Part shown: positions 1-8,347 of the stretch, piece after piece
How the letters are laid out: each line of letters begins with the position of its first letter
Numbering within the stretch: position 1 is the first letter of the stretch
Assembly: GCA_013054445.1 (NCBI GenBank)
Contig: JAAMPI010001567.1
Coordinates: 1 to 12,935, forward strand
Length of the DNA: 12,935 nt
DNA from: Cudoniella acicularis
Taxonomy: Eukaryota > Ascomycota > Leotiomycetes > Helotiales > Helotiaceae
Direction: 5' to 3'
The notes under the pieces: generated by a model
The model's input: only the letters and a program-made list of their open reading frames with translations
Databases searched by the model: none
Told to the model about the DNA's origin: nothing
Position numbers and translations under genes: made by a program

Positions 1-343
1 CTAGGCAAAGCGCAGAGGACGGCGTAAAACAACCTGAAGTAAGACGCAGAAAAAGGTCCCACGCATGAAGACAGGTAGACCAGGATAACTGTCTGGGAAT
101 GAGTTTACAGTGGGAACATATTTGGGACCCCTGGCTAGGAAAGGGGGCCTTTTCGGGCTCCTCGTTAAAAGTTAACGATTTCTGGTGAGATGGGTGAGCA
201 GACTTGAGCCGAAGCTGAACCAGGCCTGAGTCGCCCTGAGCAAAGGCGGCGCGGGGTCACGTGGGTCAGAGGGTTGGGAGGTGTCGAGGTTCCGGTCAAG
301 AAACACACTGATCAGACGAGAGTCGTTCTGCTGGAGTAGAAGA
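1..343. other. Downstream flank of the HET-ankyrin gene, no gene seen
   Basis: This stretch lies 3' of the ankyrin stop codon and should hold the 3' untranslated region and terminator of the minus-strand gene. I see no coding frame. A perfect CACGTG hexamer sits at 258-263, a sequence bound by bHLH factors in fungi, but a single copy proves nothing. No good AATAAA-type polyadenylation signal is visible on the minus strand here. Confidence 0.5.
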
Positions 344-1207
344 CTACCTTATTTTGAATCTTTTCTTTGTCGGCCGCGTCGAGTTGTCTCCATCACCTTC
401 CTCCCCTAACTCTAAAATTCTCCTTCCTTGCAGCGGCACAGTGTCGCGGCCTCCTGACTTTAATAGCCTTACTATTTCATCATGTCCTTCTTTTGCTGCT
501 ACCTGCAGCGCCGTACATTTTTCCGTGGCGTGAATATGATGCTCTTCCCCCATTCCCAGTACTAGTTGCAGGTGCTCCCTTCGTAATTCTTCTGATACTT
601 CCTCTTCATCGTTTCCAGCAGCAAATTCCGGATTCTTTATGAGCTGCGATAAGGATTTTCGAGTGAAAGATCGGGGTCCTTTTCCATCATAACTTATCTC
701 GGTCTCAATGTCAGCCCCTTTCTCCAAAAGAAGCCGCACGGTCGACTCATGGCCTTTTGATGCTGCCCAATGCAATGCCGTGGAATTATGGTTCGCCACA
801 GCATTGACGTCTACCCCTGATTCTAGAAGTAAGCGCACTATTTGATCGTGTCTGTTTGAAGCAGCCAGATGTAATGAACTGGCTCCATGGCGAGTCTTAA
901 CCATAATGTCCACCTTCTCTTCTAGAAAAACTCTTAATGCATCCTGATAGCCTCCCGAGGCTGCGTGGTGTAGCGCTCTTTCTCCATGTTTATCCTCGGC
1001 TCCAAGGTCTGCTCCATTTTGTATCAGCCGCCTTAGGGTTGCAGCGGATCCACTGGAGACGGCGAGATGCAAAGCTGTTAATCCCTTTTTGTCGCTTGCA
1101 TTGACCTCAATATTGTCCCACTTAAGCAGCAACTTTACCATCGCATCATGCCCCTTCTCTGCTGCCAACGATAGTGGCGTCCGATCAAGCATAAAAAAAT
1201 TTGGCAT
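344..1207 (-). CDS. Ankyrin-repeat C-terminal part of the HET-ankyrin protein (separated by a one-base frameshift)
   Basis: This frame carries the ankyrin sensor or scaffold half of the gene. Numbered from the in-frame ATG at 1207, successive repeats start at about 8 (DRTPLSLAAEKGH), 41 (GLTALHLAV), 74 (HGERALHHAASGG), 107 (HGASSLHLAASNRH) and 141 (NSTALHWAASKGH), with a last one at about 230 (CTALQVAAKEGH). An insertion of about 60 residues rich in charged residues (roughly 171-229, including an acidic NDEEEVSEEL stretch) sits between repeats 5 and 6. The C-terminus is basic (TKKRFKIR) and could serve as a nuclear targeting signal; that is inference. The ATG at 1207 lies in the middle of a repeat, so I do not think it is the natural start: residues 1-5 arise from the shifted frame, and the preceding half repeat lies at the end of the HET frame. 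Ankyrin repeats in HET and STAND proteins usually mediate ligand or partner binding. The repeats are clear; independent expression of this half is unlikely. Confidence 0.9.
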   Translation of the reverse strand: MPNFFMLDRTPLSLAAEKGHDAMVKLLLKWDNIEVNASDKKGLTALHLAVSSGSAATLRRLIQNGADLGAEDKHGERALHHAASGGYQDALRVFLEEKVDIMVKTRHGASSLHLAASNRHDQIVRLLLESGVDVNAVANHNSTALHWAASKGHESTVRLLLEKGADIETEISYDGKGPRSFTRKSLSQLIKNPEFAAGNDEEEVSEELRREHLQLVLGMGEEHHIHATEKCTALQVAAKEGHDEIVRLLKSGGRDTVPLQGRRILELGEEGDGDNSTRPTKKRFKIR

Positions 1208-2342
1208 TCACATCAACACCATCTCGCTCAAACATGTATTGAACCAATTCCTCTCTACCTTCCAGTAATGCCTTCTTTCGTACCCTATCAAATATTAAAG
1301 GTAATGTCAATAAGAAAATCGGTATTGTTAAACGGAAATTAAGTAATTCGTCTGCACCTGCACATGGTATCAAGAAGAGGACGCAATCTCGAATGACTTG
1401 CTGTTCGCTCTTTGTATAATCAGCGCACAGTATTTTGCTCTGACATGCATCTGTAGACATGCCTAACAAGGCAAAGATCCTGTCTCGCGGGTCGGTCGCT
1501 TGGCTACCTCCAAATTTTTCTAGGAGTGTATAAAGATCCCGTTTTTCGCTCCACCAAGATTCATTTCGTGAGATGCCTGGCATTATATCCAAAACGGCTT
1601 GGCAATGCTTGTCCAAGGGCAGCTGTAGCATCGAGGGAACAAGGGCAAAAGTTCCTGCTGAGATAGACTTCCTGCCACATACAACCAAAGCTACCCTCGC
1701 GTTCGCGACCTCTTGAAGAACCCAGATTCTCTGAAACCACGATCGTCTTAAAAGCACTTTTAGACCATCTCGTTGCATACTATGCACATCTCTCCAATCC
1801 GCGTATACCCCAGGAAAGGTGAGTCGTTTGGAAAGCTGAGCGATCATCCAGGTCTGACCAAATTGTCTCCAATTGCTACCAATCTGAGTGATCTCTTTAT
1901 GTAACTGGCTCATCGAATCCATTGCAATGTCGGTCTCGTCGGTGGCTTGTCCTAGCCAGATAAGAACCTCTTCCGCTTTTCTATATATATCGCCCATTTG
2001 TTTAACTTGATGTGCTCGCTCTTGCAAGTTCTCCTGATTGATACAAATTGCATCAATCCACAGGATTCGATCCGTATCCTCCAGACGAAGGTGCAGCAAT
2101 GCTGAGTGCAGATTCTCAGTAACCCTCATTTTGCAGTCTTTGATAGTGATTTCGGCTGCATTCTCCGTGCTACCCCATGTATACGATAAAGCTTGATAGG
2201 GTATAATTCCACCTTCGGATTCCGTAAGCCATGCGTCGAAGATGTCGCAGCGAATACTATCCGAAGGTGTGCCTCTAAGAAGTCGGACGAGCCGCAAGGC
2301 TGGTCCTTGAAGGCTAATTGGGGTGTGATTGTATACAGCCAT
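1185..2342 (-). CDS. HET-domain (heterokaryon incompatibility) protein, N-terminal part of a frame-broken HET-ankyrin gene
   Basis: HET-family proteins (Pfam HET, PF06985) trigger incompatibility and cell death in filamentous ascomycetes after non-self recognition; the domain is related to TIR folds. Seen here, numbered from the ATG: the first HET block YQALSYTWG at about 49-57, the second block LWIDAICINQ at 94-103, an IWLG element near 128, the third block WFQRIWVLQEV at 202-212, and the conserved RDRIFALLG at 286-294. The order and spacing are normal for an intact domain. After it comes a linker of about 65 residues with the TIPIFLLTLP and FDRVR elements, then a half ankyrin repeat (ALLEGREELVQYMFERDGVDVNAK at about 357-380). 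The frame then stops (TGA at 1187-1185) right after a T7 run. I chose the ATG at 2342 because it is the first ATG in the open frame, just ahead of the domain, with G at -3 and G at +4. No internal intron is needed. The ankyrin half continues in the overlapping frame ending at 344. HET identity is secure; whether the gene works is not. Confidence 0.93.
   Translation of the reverse strand: MAVYNHTPISLQGPALRLVRLLRGTPSDSIRCDIFDAWLTESEGGIIPYQALSYTWGSTENAAEITIKDCKMRVTENLHSALLHLRLEDTDRILWIDAICINQENLQERAHQVKQMGDIYRKAEEVLIWLGQATDETDIAMDSMSQLHKEITQIGSNWRQFGQTWMIAQLSKRLTFPGVYADWRDVHSMQRDGLKVLLRRSWFQRIWVLQEVANARVALVVCGRKSISAGTFALVPSMLQLPLDKHCQAVLDIMPGISRNESWWSEKRDLYTLLEKFGGSQATDPRDRIFALLGMSTDACQSKILCADYTKSEQQVIRDCVLFLIPCAGADELLNFRLTIPIFLLTLPLIFDRVRKKALLEGREELVQYMFERDGVDVNAKFFYA
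1193..1199 (-). other. Homopolymer T7 frameshift site joining the HET and ankyrin frames
   Basis: On the minus strand the bases read GCC AAA, seven T, then ATGCTTGAT. In the HET frame this gives NAKFFYA and a stop. With six T the reading passes from NAKFF directly into MLDRTPLSLAA, which keeps the spacing expected between the end of one ankyrin repeat and the TPL start of the next. I infer that a single extra T splits one gene of about 665 codons. A spliced bypass was considered and is not convincing (see rejected items). Sequencing error, recent mutation and slippage-based length variation are all possible. Confidence 0.8.
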
Positions 2343-4004
2343 CTCTATCTGTCTAGGAAAATATGTTTGGCGCGTTAGGGTATCTTTTCTTCGCTGGTTT
2401 GTAAAGCAGAAACCCAAAAAGTATTGATGATCGATCCCAGGGCGTGTAAATGCCTAAGCTTCGGCAATAGCAAATGGTGATCCAGGATATGCGAGCGCAC
2501 CAAAAAAGCTTAGAATACAGCCGATATTGTCTAAGAAAATGGCTTCGCAGCATTAGCCAGGAATCTAGTGGATGGACCACGATCGTCGATGTCGATTGAA
2601 GAGTGTAGGTTGCAAGGTTGGTAACGTGAGGTAAGCAAAGGGTTTGCGATGCAGAACAGAGTGGGTGCGAAATATCTATGGGGTAGTAGGAAGAAACGCC
2701 GCAGCTAAGCGCCCTCGAATGAGAACAGAAACCTGGAAAAGAGGATCTAATCAGGATGCTGGAGGAGCCAGATAGTAGCCCTATGAAAGCATTGAGAGCT
2801 CGAGGCAGGATAATTCCATTGCGGCTGTCACGCCCGTTGCCCGCCCACCGCGAGATTATTAATGGCATCAGAGTTTTAAGTTGTTCCCCCCTTTTGCCAT
2901 CTGGATGTCGTGCATGTGCCATTATTAAATCTTCTAAAAGGCGTTGGAAAGCTTGCTAATCGTATCCCTAATCATAGATGCTCTGAGAAAGCAAATTCAC
3001 CAGTCCCAATGCGCCGGCTCTGGTGCGTCAGTGGCATTGTACTTGGAATCACATCGGACTTGCATCGAATAAGACAGCAGCGCATTCTCAGACAGACACG
3101 CTGCAGATCGCCCACCCTGATCGCCGGTACTGCAATTGAATTTTGATAGATTGTAGAACAGTGCTGTACAGTAGCTAAGTAGGGTGATGATTGGTTGAAC
3201 AAACCACGGCAACCACGCTGGTCGCTGGCGCCCTCGAGCGTGGTTCATTGATTCCAAACCTCGATATCTCAAATCCCCTAAACGGCTGCCTTGGATTTAG
3301 TAAATCCGTTCTCGGAGAAGGGCCATAAAAGGGAATTCTCGCAAAAGCTTGGACGGTTTTCGTTCAGTGGATCAATCACAGGGCGCAGATCCGCGCCTTG
3401 CGGTCTAAGCTCTAGAAGTCGGTGATTTTTGACACACCCGTGTCCGTAGGTCTCCCGGAAGCGTATACGTCCTAAACGGGCGACCCGTTCGGGGAAAATA
3501 TCAAGGGGGAGGCTCTCATGCTGCCCGCTGCTTTGACAGGCTTGTCGGCGCTCGGCAAGCGGCCGACAACGTATCTGTTTCCTCAATTAACTCCAGGGAC
3601 TTGGGCTGGAGTTTAGCAGATGGTTGCAATCAACGAGTGAAGCGTCTCAAAGAAAGCCGCATCGGACATTGGATTCATTTTCCCTCCCCCCTATTCCAAG
3701 ATAGATTTTTTTGCGCGCCCTTATTCGGCGCATCGCGGTTGACTTACGGCAAGGCGGCGGTGATTGGCAGCCGTCCAACTGAAAACCGCTACTGCGTCTA
3801 TATTTGGCGCTGTTGAAGGTCTAGAGATGCGGTCGAACCTCGAAATAGGACCCCGTTATCCCACAACCTGATACTCGGGCTTTCCTCATCTATGTTGGGA
3901 ATCAGGAGTGTGGATTTCCTATGCGAAGCCTCCGTCCTGGTCACCGATGGCTGTTTTGTCGTGCGAAGCGATGATTTCCAGAGCTTCCAGCGTAGTCCCA
4001 TTGA
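2343..4004. other. Upstream region of the HET gene and following anonymous DNA
   Basis: The promoter and 5' leader of the HET gene should lie in the first few hundred bases (minus strand), but I see no clear TATA or CCAAT arrangement. A minus-strand ATG frame of 189 codons (2922 down to 2353) ends only 10 bases before the HET start codon. It has no recognisable domain and is Ser/Leu/Ile/Arg rich; a frame this long is not far outside chance for a window of this size. The rest, to 4004, has only short frames on both strands with no motif I recognise. Confidence 0.5.
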
Positions 4005-4160
4005 TCGACACCTGTAACCTTATCTGGCGACTTGATCGCCATCCTCGAGTACGTGAACACCTTGCCCGAACGCTACAACGTGCTTGCCGTGTCGGGCAAG
4101 GGGCAAGGCACGATGGTTGCGTGGTGTATCGCACAGTATTCCCCGTCCTCCGTTGCATTG
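4005..4160 (+). pseudogene. Coding-like fragment of unknown family (possible exon or gene relic)
   Basis: An open plus-strand frame follows a TGA at 4002-4004. From 4026 to 4115 (30 codons), 27 third positions are G or C, against 17 first and 11 second positions: the pattern of real coding DNA with strong codon preference. The peptide (for example LIAILEYVNTLPERYNVLAV) looks globular, but I recognise no family. There is no ATG before 4113, so it would have to be an internal exon or a relic. Beyond 4160 the frame enters a hexamer microsatellite encoding Ser-Thr repeats, and the codon bias fades. By my reading, third-position bias in the HET gene is much weaker, so the fragment differs from its neighbour. 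Chance remains possible over 90 bases. Confidence 0.22.
4060..4101. repeat. 10-bp inverted repeat
   Basis: CCTTGCCCGA at 4060-4069 is matched by its exact reverse complement at 4092-4101, with a 22-base spacer. It lies inside the coding-like fragment and is probably incidental, though the RNA could form a hairpin. Confidence 0.6.
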
Positions 4161-4190
4161 TCGACGTCGACATCGACATCGACATCGACA
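4161..4190. repeat. Hexamer microsatellite (TCGACR)5
   Basis: Five copies of TCGACA-type units, the first being TCGACG. Depending on frame it reads as alternating Ser-Thr or Asp-Ile (plus) or Met-Ser (minus). Copy-number change would not shift a reading frame, since the unit is six bases. Confidence 0.95.
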
Positions 4191-4692
4191 TGCCGCCGTC
4201 GTCACCACCATCCTGAGAGGCCTTATTGCCTCCGCAGTTCCCGGCAACCTCACCTCGCCGTCTGGTCGGCGCCCGTAGCACAAACTTTGCAGGAGCCAAA
4301 ACCCTCGTGCCTTTCCGCCCCCACGTCCTCCGCCGCACTGGTGTCCTACTTCAGAATAATTAGCAGCCATTTTCGCCGCACTTGTTATCTCCCAGTCTAC
4401 TTGGGTGCGTGCTGTGCAACCTTCATGCCAGGCTTGCCCCTTCTAGAAAGCTGCACGTGCATGGCTATCCTCTAGCGGCTTTGTCATATCTCTATTTTTG
4501 CGCCCCCGATTACCAACATGCTGGTCCTTGCACCCAGCCCCCCTGCGACACCCCCGTCTTCACGACCCGAGCAACAGATTCAACCAGTCCCGTCGCACAC
4601 CGCGCCTTCATCCCCTGTCAGCCCCCTGTGAGCCAATAAGAGTGTCAGAAGAGTAATTTAGCGAGCCCCCGCGACGGTGAGGCCTCAGAGAG
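4191..4692. other. C-rich anonymous DNA, no gene seen
   Basis: The plus strand is markedly C-rich, especially 4500-4625 (several runs of four to six C). Open frames here are short and rich in Pro, Ser, Cys and Arg, as expected from composition alone. I see no start, splice or domain signal worth calling. Confidence 0.45.
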
Positions 4693-4716
4693 TCACAGCG
4701 TCACAGCGTCACAGCG
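4693..4716. repeat. 8-bp tandem repeat, three perfect copies of TCACAGCG
   Basis: Three exact head-to-tail copies of an 8-base unit. No coding frame around it is convincing. Confidence 0.95.
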
Positions 4717-6776
4717 GAGAGTTCAGTCACCAGTGCGGCCGGGGAGCTCAGAGTGGGCTTGACGATGGAAGCTCGGTAGGACCGATTGTGATCCGAAGGG
4801 CGCATGACAGACATGACTTGAGCCTGGGCAGCCTCTCAGCCCTACCCGGCTTCTTCATCTTCCAAAATCCTGAATCGCGATTTCGATGACAATACTCCAA
4901 TCAAATCCGTGTTTTTCGACATTTGAGGAATTATGGCCAGCTGGGTGGCCTATTCCGCCGTGCCCTCCGAAGAGGATTTGCTATGGTACGAGGTCGTGGG
5001 GTGGATTGCCGTTGCGTAGTGCCCACGTTCCAGCTCCGCGAACCTCGTGGCGTGCATGTGAGTTTAGGCAACAAAATTGCCTTGTGAACTATACCCACAA
5101 TAAATAATTGCAAATCACGTCTCGTCCACTCTTTTGACCTCCACCCGAAAGCAACGTTTCAATCATTTTCCTTGTGTCTCTTGCACCTTGGTACGAATTT
5201 ACCCTTTCCTGGGTCGTCTTGCGGTGAAGGAGTTTCTTGGGGTTCACTTCATACGAGTCAACCCACTGGATGTCGTCAAATGACTTTCCCCCGGGATATT
5301 AATCGACTTCACCTCGTAGGAACCAAAACCAGTTTAGCGTAATAAATAATAAAAATTATTTCAACTACTTCGTAACTTCGTTAAATCCGGAAGGTGGTGA
5401 TTTCGGTTATTTCGTATCACGTTCTTCAGCCCTGTGGAGTTCAACGGCCCATCGTGGATTTGTCAGATCCCTAATTTTTTGTTGGAAATGCTTACCACAT
5501 CCTGATACTGGGTTTGGCTTATGCTTATAGAGTATTTGTTTCATCAGAACCTACTATCAGTCTATGATATCGGAGAGAGAAAGGGCAATAGTTACCATGC
5601 ACAAATGTCTGGGCTTGTTGATGAGACAACCTACCCATATGGCATTGCAAACATCCGCAGGCCAAAGGATTCCTACCGACCCCTATTTTTGTCGGTGATT
5701 GTACTTGACAAACCTCCAGCCTATCAGCACCAGAAAAGGCCTCTTACGCACCTGACTCTGATACAGATTGGGCCTTGGTCTCTTCATCCCCCCTTACCCC
5801 TTTCCCCTCACAGAACGGCAGCGAGTAAATGCAAGCCACGCAGACGATGCACCCTCGTCGGACAATAAAGTGTGCCTTTGTATGCCCTCTCTCCTTTGCC
5901 CAGATTGTGGCCAACTGCCACAACTTCATCCAAAGGAACTGCGGTAGTGGAGAACGCATACACTCAATCGACGCGCCGTATTCTTGGCATGTGGTCGTTT
6001 CAACGTCCATGGCCCTGCCTGTGCGCCAGGAATGAATTGAAAGCCTCCCTCCGAACATTACAGTCTTCCAAATACCATGTCAAGGAAGACCCAAGGTCCG
6101 GAGCAACGGCAACGGTTCGGGAAACTGACACTAACAGCTTCCTTGGTATGCTCCCCGAAGCGTGACGGCGACCCAGGACTCAGGTGCCCCAAATCAAGCT
6201 GCAATGCACTCGCCGCGTGCTTCCTAGGATGATAAGGGGCCTTGCCACATGGTGTGTGTACAGCAGTCTGACCTTCCCAGATGGGTGGGTCTCGAGATGA
6301 CAGCTCGGAACTCCCTGTTCAGGTGGAATAACTTCATCTCCGGCACTGCATGGTAGAGATCGAATTCGAAACTGCTGAAGTGCGTTGAAGTTCTCTGAAG
6401 CATTCCAATCATCTGAAGAAGGTAGGTTCTTAGCTCTTGATTCTTGACTCTAGCCTTCCCTTCGTTCAGTTTGCCGGAACCAACGGAGCAGTATCTCGCC
6501 GCGATCTCAGGGGGCGAGTTAAAGTTCTCACCGCGTCCCCCGCTCTCAAGGCTGTGTGAGTATGACATGTGTATTCCCGGAACAGAGCCACGGGCCTCTA
6601 AGGCTGAGTCTCCGTGGATCGTGGCTCTTTCTCATCCTCCTGTATGGCGCAGCTTTGCGAAGCGCCTGGCCACTGGCGTGACCGTCTCCAACACTTAAGC
6701 GCCGTGTTGGATGATCTTTCTCGTGGATAGCGCGGCTCGCACAGCGATCATCACGTACGTGTGGTGGAGGGTGGAG
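4717..6776. other. Anonymous intergenic DNA, no gene seen
   Basis: About 2 kb with only short frames. The longest with an ATG is a 115-codon plus frame at 5521-5868, which has no recognisable motif, signal peptide or clear codon bias. A small AT-rich palindrome (AAATAAT, four A, ATTATTT) lies at 5344-5361 in a locally AT-rich pocket. No tRNA-type A/B box pair and no transposon ends were found by eye. Confidence 0.5.
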
Positions 6777-6804
6777 TGTGGATTGTGAATTGTGGATTGT
6801 GAAA
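6777..6804. repeat. 14-bp direct tandem duplication
   Basis: TGTGGATTGTGAAT at 6777-6790 is followed immediately by a copy differing only at its last base (6791-6804). It sits in a G/T-rich stretch and looks like simple slippage duplication. Confidence 0.9.
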
Positions 6805-7964
6805 TGGAACCATTACTTGATTTCAGGAACTTCTCGAGTTGCCCGAGTTGTGATGTCGTTCAACTTTGTCCACTCCCAGAGTCCTGGATATGGGACCATG
6901 TCGATCACAGCGCAAACTCAAACTGGGAATCCGACTGTGAGGTTAAAGTCTGAACTTGCTCGGAACGCCAGCTTGTGCTAAGTGTTTAGCCGCCCAGCTA
7001 GCACGAAGCGAAGAAAACTACAAAGTTGGAAACGAGCGGGGCTTGTTTGTTCAACAACTCATCCATCACTATTAGGAAACTATCGTGGCCAAGGTCAAAT
7101 CCTAATCCAGTCCCTTCAAGCGCATTGTGTATGAGGATGAAGCGGTCTTCATCACAAAAACGTGGCAATGCATGAGGCCAGTGTTGTCAGTTCCTGAAGC
7201 TTGATTCGACCGTGATCCATCTCGACCGGTGTGGGATGAAGAAAGGAAATTGGGTAGGCCAGGCCGGCCCGCCGCCGTTGATGCTGAGGATTTCTAAACG
7301 ACCAAAGGTTGGTGATTGGATGTCAGGCTTGTTTCGCCCCCAGATATAAAAAAGGCACTTGGACTAAGAGGCCTTCTCCGTCAATCGGGATAAATCCAGG
7401 AATGCGAAGGAGGCTTTGGTATTTCCCCAAAACAGACCTAAGGTGCTGAGTAGTGGCAGTAGTTTCCGAGATATTCGGAAAAGGACTACCTAGCTACGCA
7501 AGATAGGCTATCTGGCGACAGGAGGAAGCGTGCTTCCAAAGGAAGTCCAGGCCATTCCCAGTATCACTCGTTTGGTAAAATAACGTGACAGGGCGTAGAT
7601 AGGGAATAGATATAACGGAGGAAATAATTGTCCAATTCGGTAGTTTAAGGCTTGTATAGTCCAAAGTGCTTCAGACAATAATCGGATAGTTCGACAAGCT
7701 GCAGCATTACGGCATTGAAAGCGACGATCGTTACGATCGAGTCGAATTGACTCACCGCTGCAAGGCAAGACCGCGAGCCTCGCAACTCTAATTGCCTGTA
7801 ATGTGAATCATCAGGCATCAAGAGTACTGCTGCTGTATTGCTGGAGGCTGCGAAAGACATCGGGAGCTCCGCAGATAGAGGCGTAAGGCTGAAAGGCACG
7901 ATCCTGGAATAACGCTGCGTCGATGAAAGCCGCGTGAAGGGTCATGAACGCGATCATTGGACGA
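6805..7964. other. Anonymous intergenic DNA, no gene seen
   Basis: Short frames only on both strands (none above about 90 codons). I see no domain motif, RNA gene signature or repeat beyond simple composition effects. Confidence 0.5.
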
Positions 7965-7990
7965 GCGAACGAAAGCGAACGAAAGCGAGC
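7965..7990. repeat. 10-bp tandem repeat GCGAACGAAA x2.6
   Basis: Two perfect copies of the 10-base unit followed by a partial third (GCGAGC). It is the first of four short tandem repeats packed into 7965-8347. Confidence 0.9.
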
Positions 7991-8031
7991 TGTAGGTAGT
8001 CCTCGAGGCAGAGTCCGCCGAGTTCAACGCT

Positions 8032-8054
8032 GTCGCACTGTCGCACTGTCGCAC
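8032..8054. repeat. 8-bp tandem repeat GTCGCACT x2.9
   Basis: Two exact units plus seven bases of a third. The unit length equals that of the repeats at 4693-4716 and 8317-8347, though the sequences differ. Confidence 0.95.
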
Positions 8055-8097
8055 GTGAAGCTGTTCGGCCGGGTATGCATAGTGCAAGTCGGCGGTG

Positions 8098-8118
8098 GGC
8101 CAGGGGTCGGCCAGGGGT
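8098..8118. repeat. 11-bp direct repeat around GGCCAGGGGT
   Basis: GGCCAGGGGT occurs at 8098-8107 and again at 8109-8118, one base apart. Confidence 0.9.
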
Positions 8119-8310
8119 GGAGCTAAAGAGCTTGAACAGCGATGAAGCTTTGCTCGAGCTGTCAAGCTCACCGCCGTCGTTGGGCCTTCCGTCGCGTGCA
8201 AAACTGTTTACAGGGCTTAAACAGGAGGCAAAAGGCGGGAGCATGTTGATTCGCCCAGCGGCCACAATGGGGATCTGCGTCCAAGCGTGGCACCCCGCAT
8301 ACTGCACAAC

Positions 8311-8347
8311 TGCACCGGTGCACCGATGCACCGATGCACTGATGCAC
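8311..8347. repeat. 8-bp tandem repeat (GATGCACC-like, 3.9 copies) starting in a 12-bp palindrome
   Basis: Units GGTGCACC, GATGCACC, GATGCACT and GATGCAC run from 8317 to 8347. The first overlaps a perfect 12-bp palindrome, TGCACCGGTGCA, at 8311-8322. Both strands have open frames across this point (ATG frame 8075-8455 plus; 8409-7954 minus), so an open frame here is not evidence for a gene. Confidence 0.93.

Noticed and set aside
367..642. 91-codon plus-strand frame with a hydrophobic Leu-rich start like a signal peptide
   Set aside because: It is antisense to the well-supported ankyrin coding region, and the hydrophobic run is the complement of charged codons.
1157..1211. Possible 55-base intron that would bridge the HET and ankyrin frames
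   Set aside because: It needs an atypical GAG acceptor that skips two nearer CAG sites, has no good branch site, and would delete the core of the first ankyrin repeat.
1285..1357. Possible 73-base intron (GTGCAG...GATAG, with a TTGAC branch-like site) in the linker of the HET gene
   Set aside because: Removing it puts the following DNA into a frame that soon stops and destroys the FDRVR linker and the half ankyrin repeat, both of which read well unspliced.
2343..2417. N-terminal extension of the HET frame up to 2417
   Set aside because: The codon at 2417 is TTG, not ATG. The first ATG in frame is at 2342, in good context just before the HET domain.
3798..4338. Minus-strand frames with protein-like peptides opposite the coding-like patch
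   Set aside because: Several frames on both strands look plausible by eye, but only the plus frame from 4026 shows a clear third-position G/C pattern; none has a recognisable family.
4693..8347. Short repeats as a CRISPR-like array
   Set aside because: Units are 8-11 bases, directly adjacent without spacers, and the window is eukaryotic.
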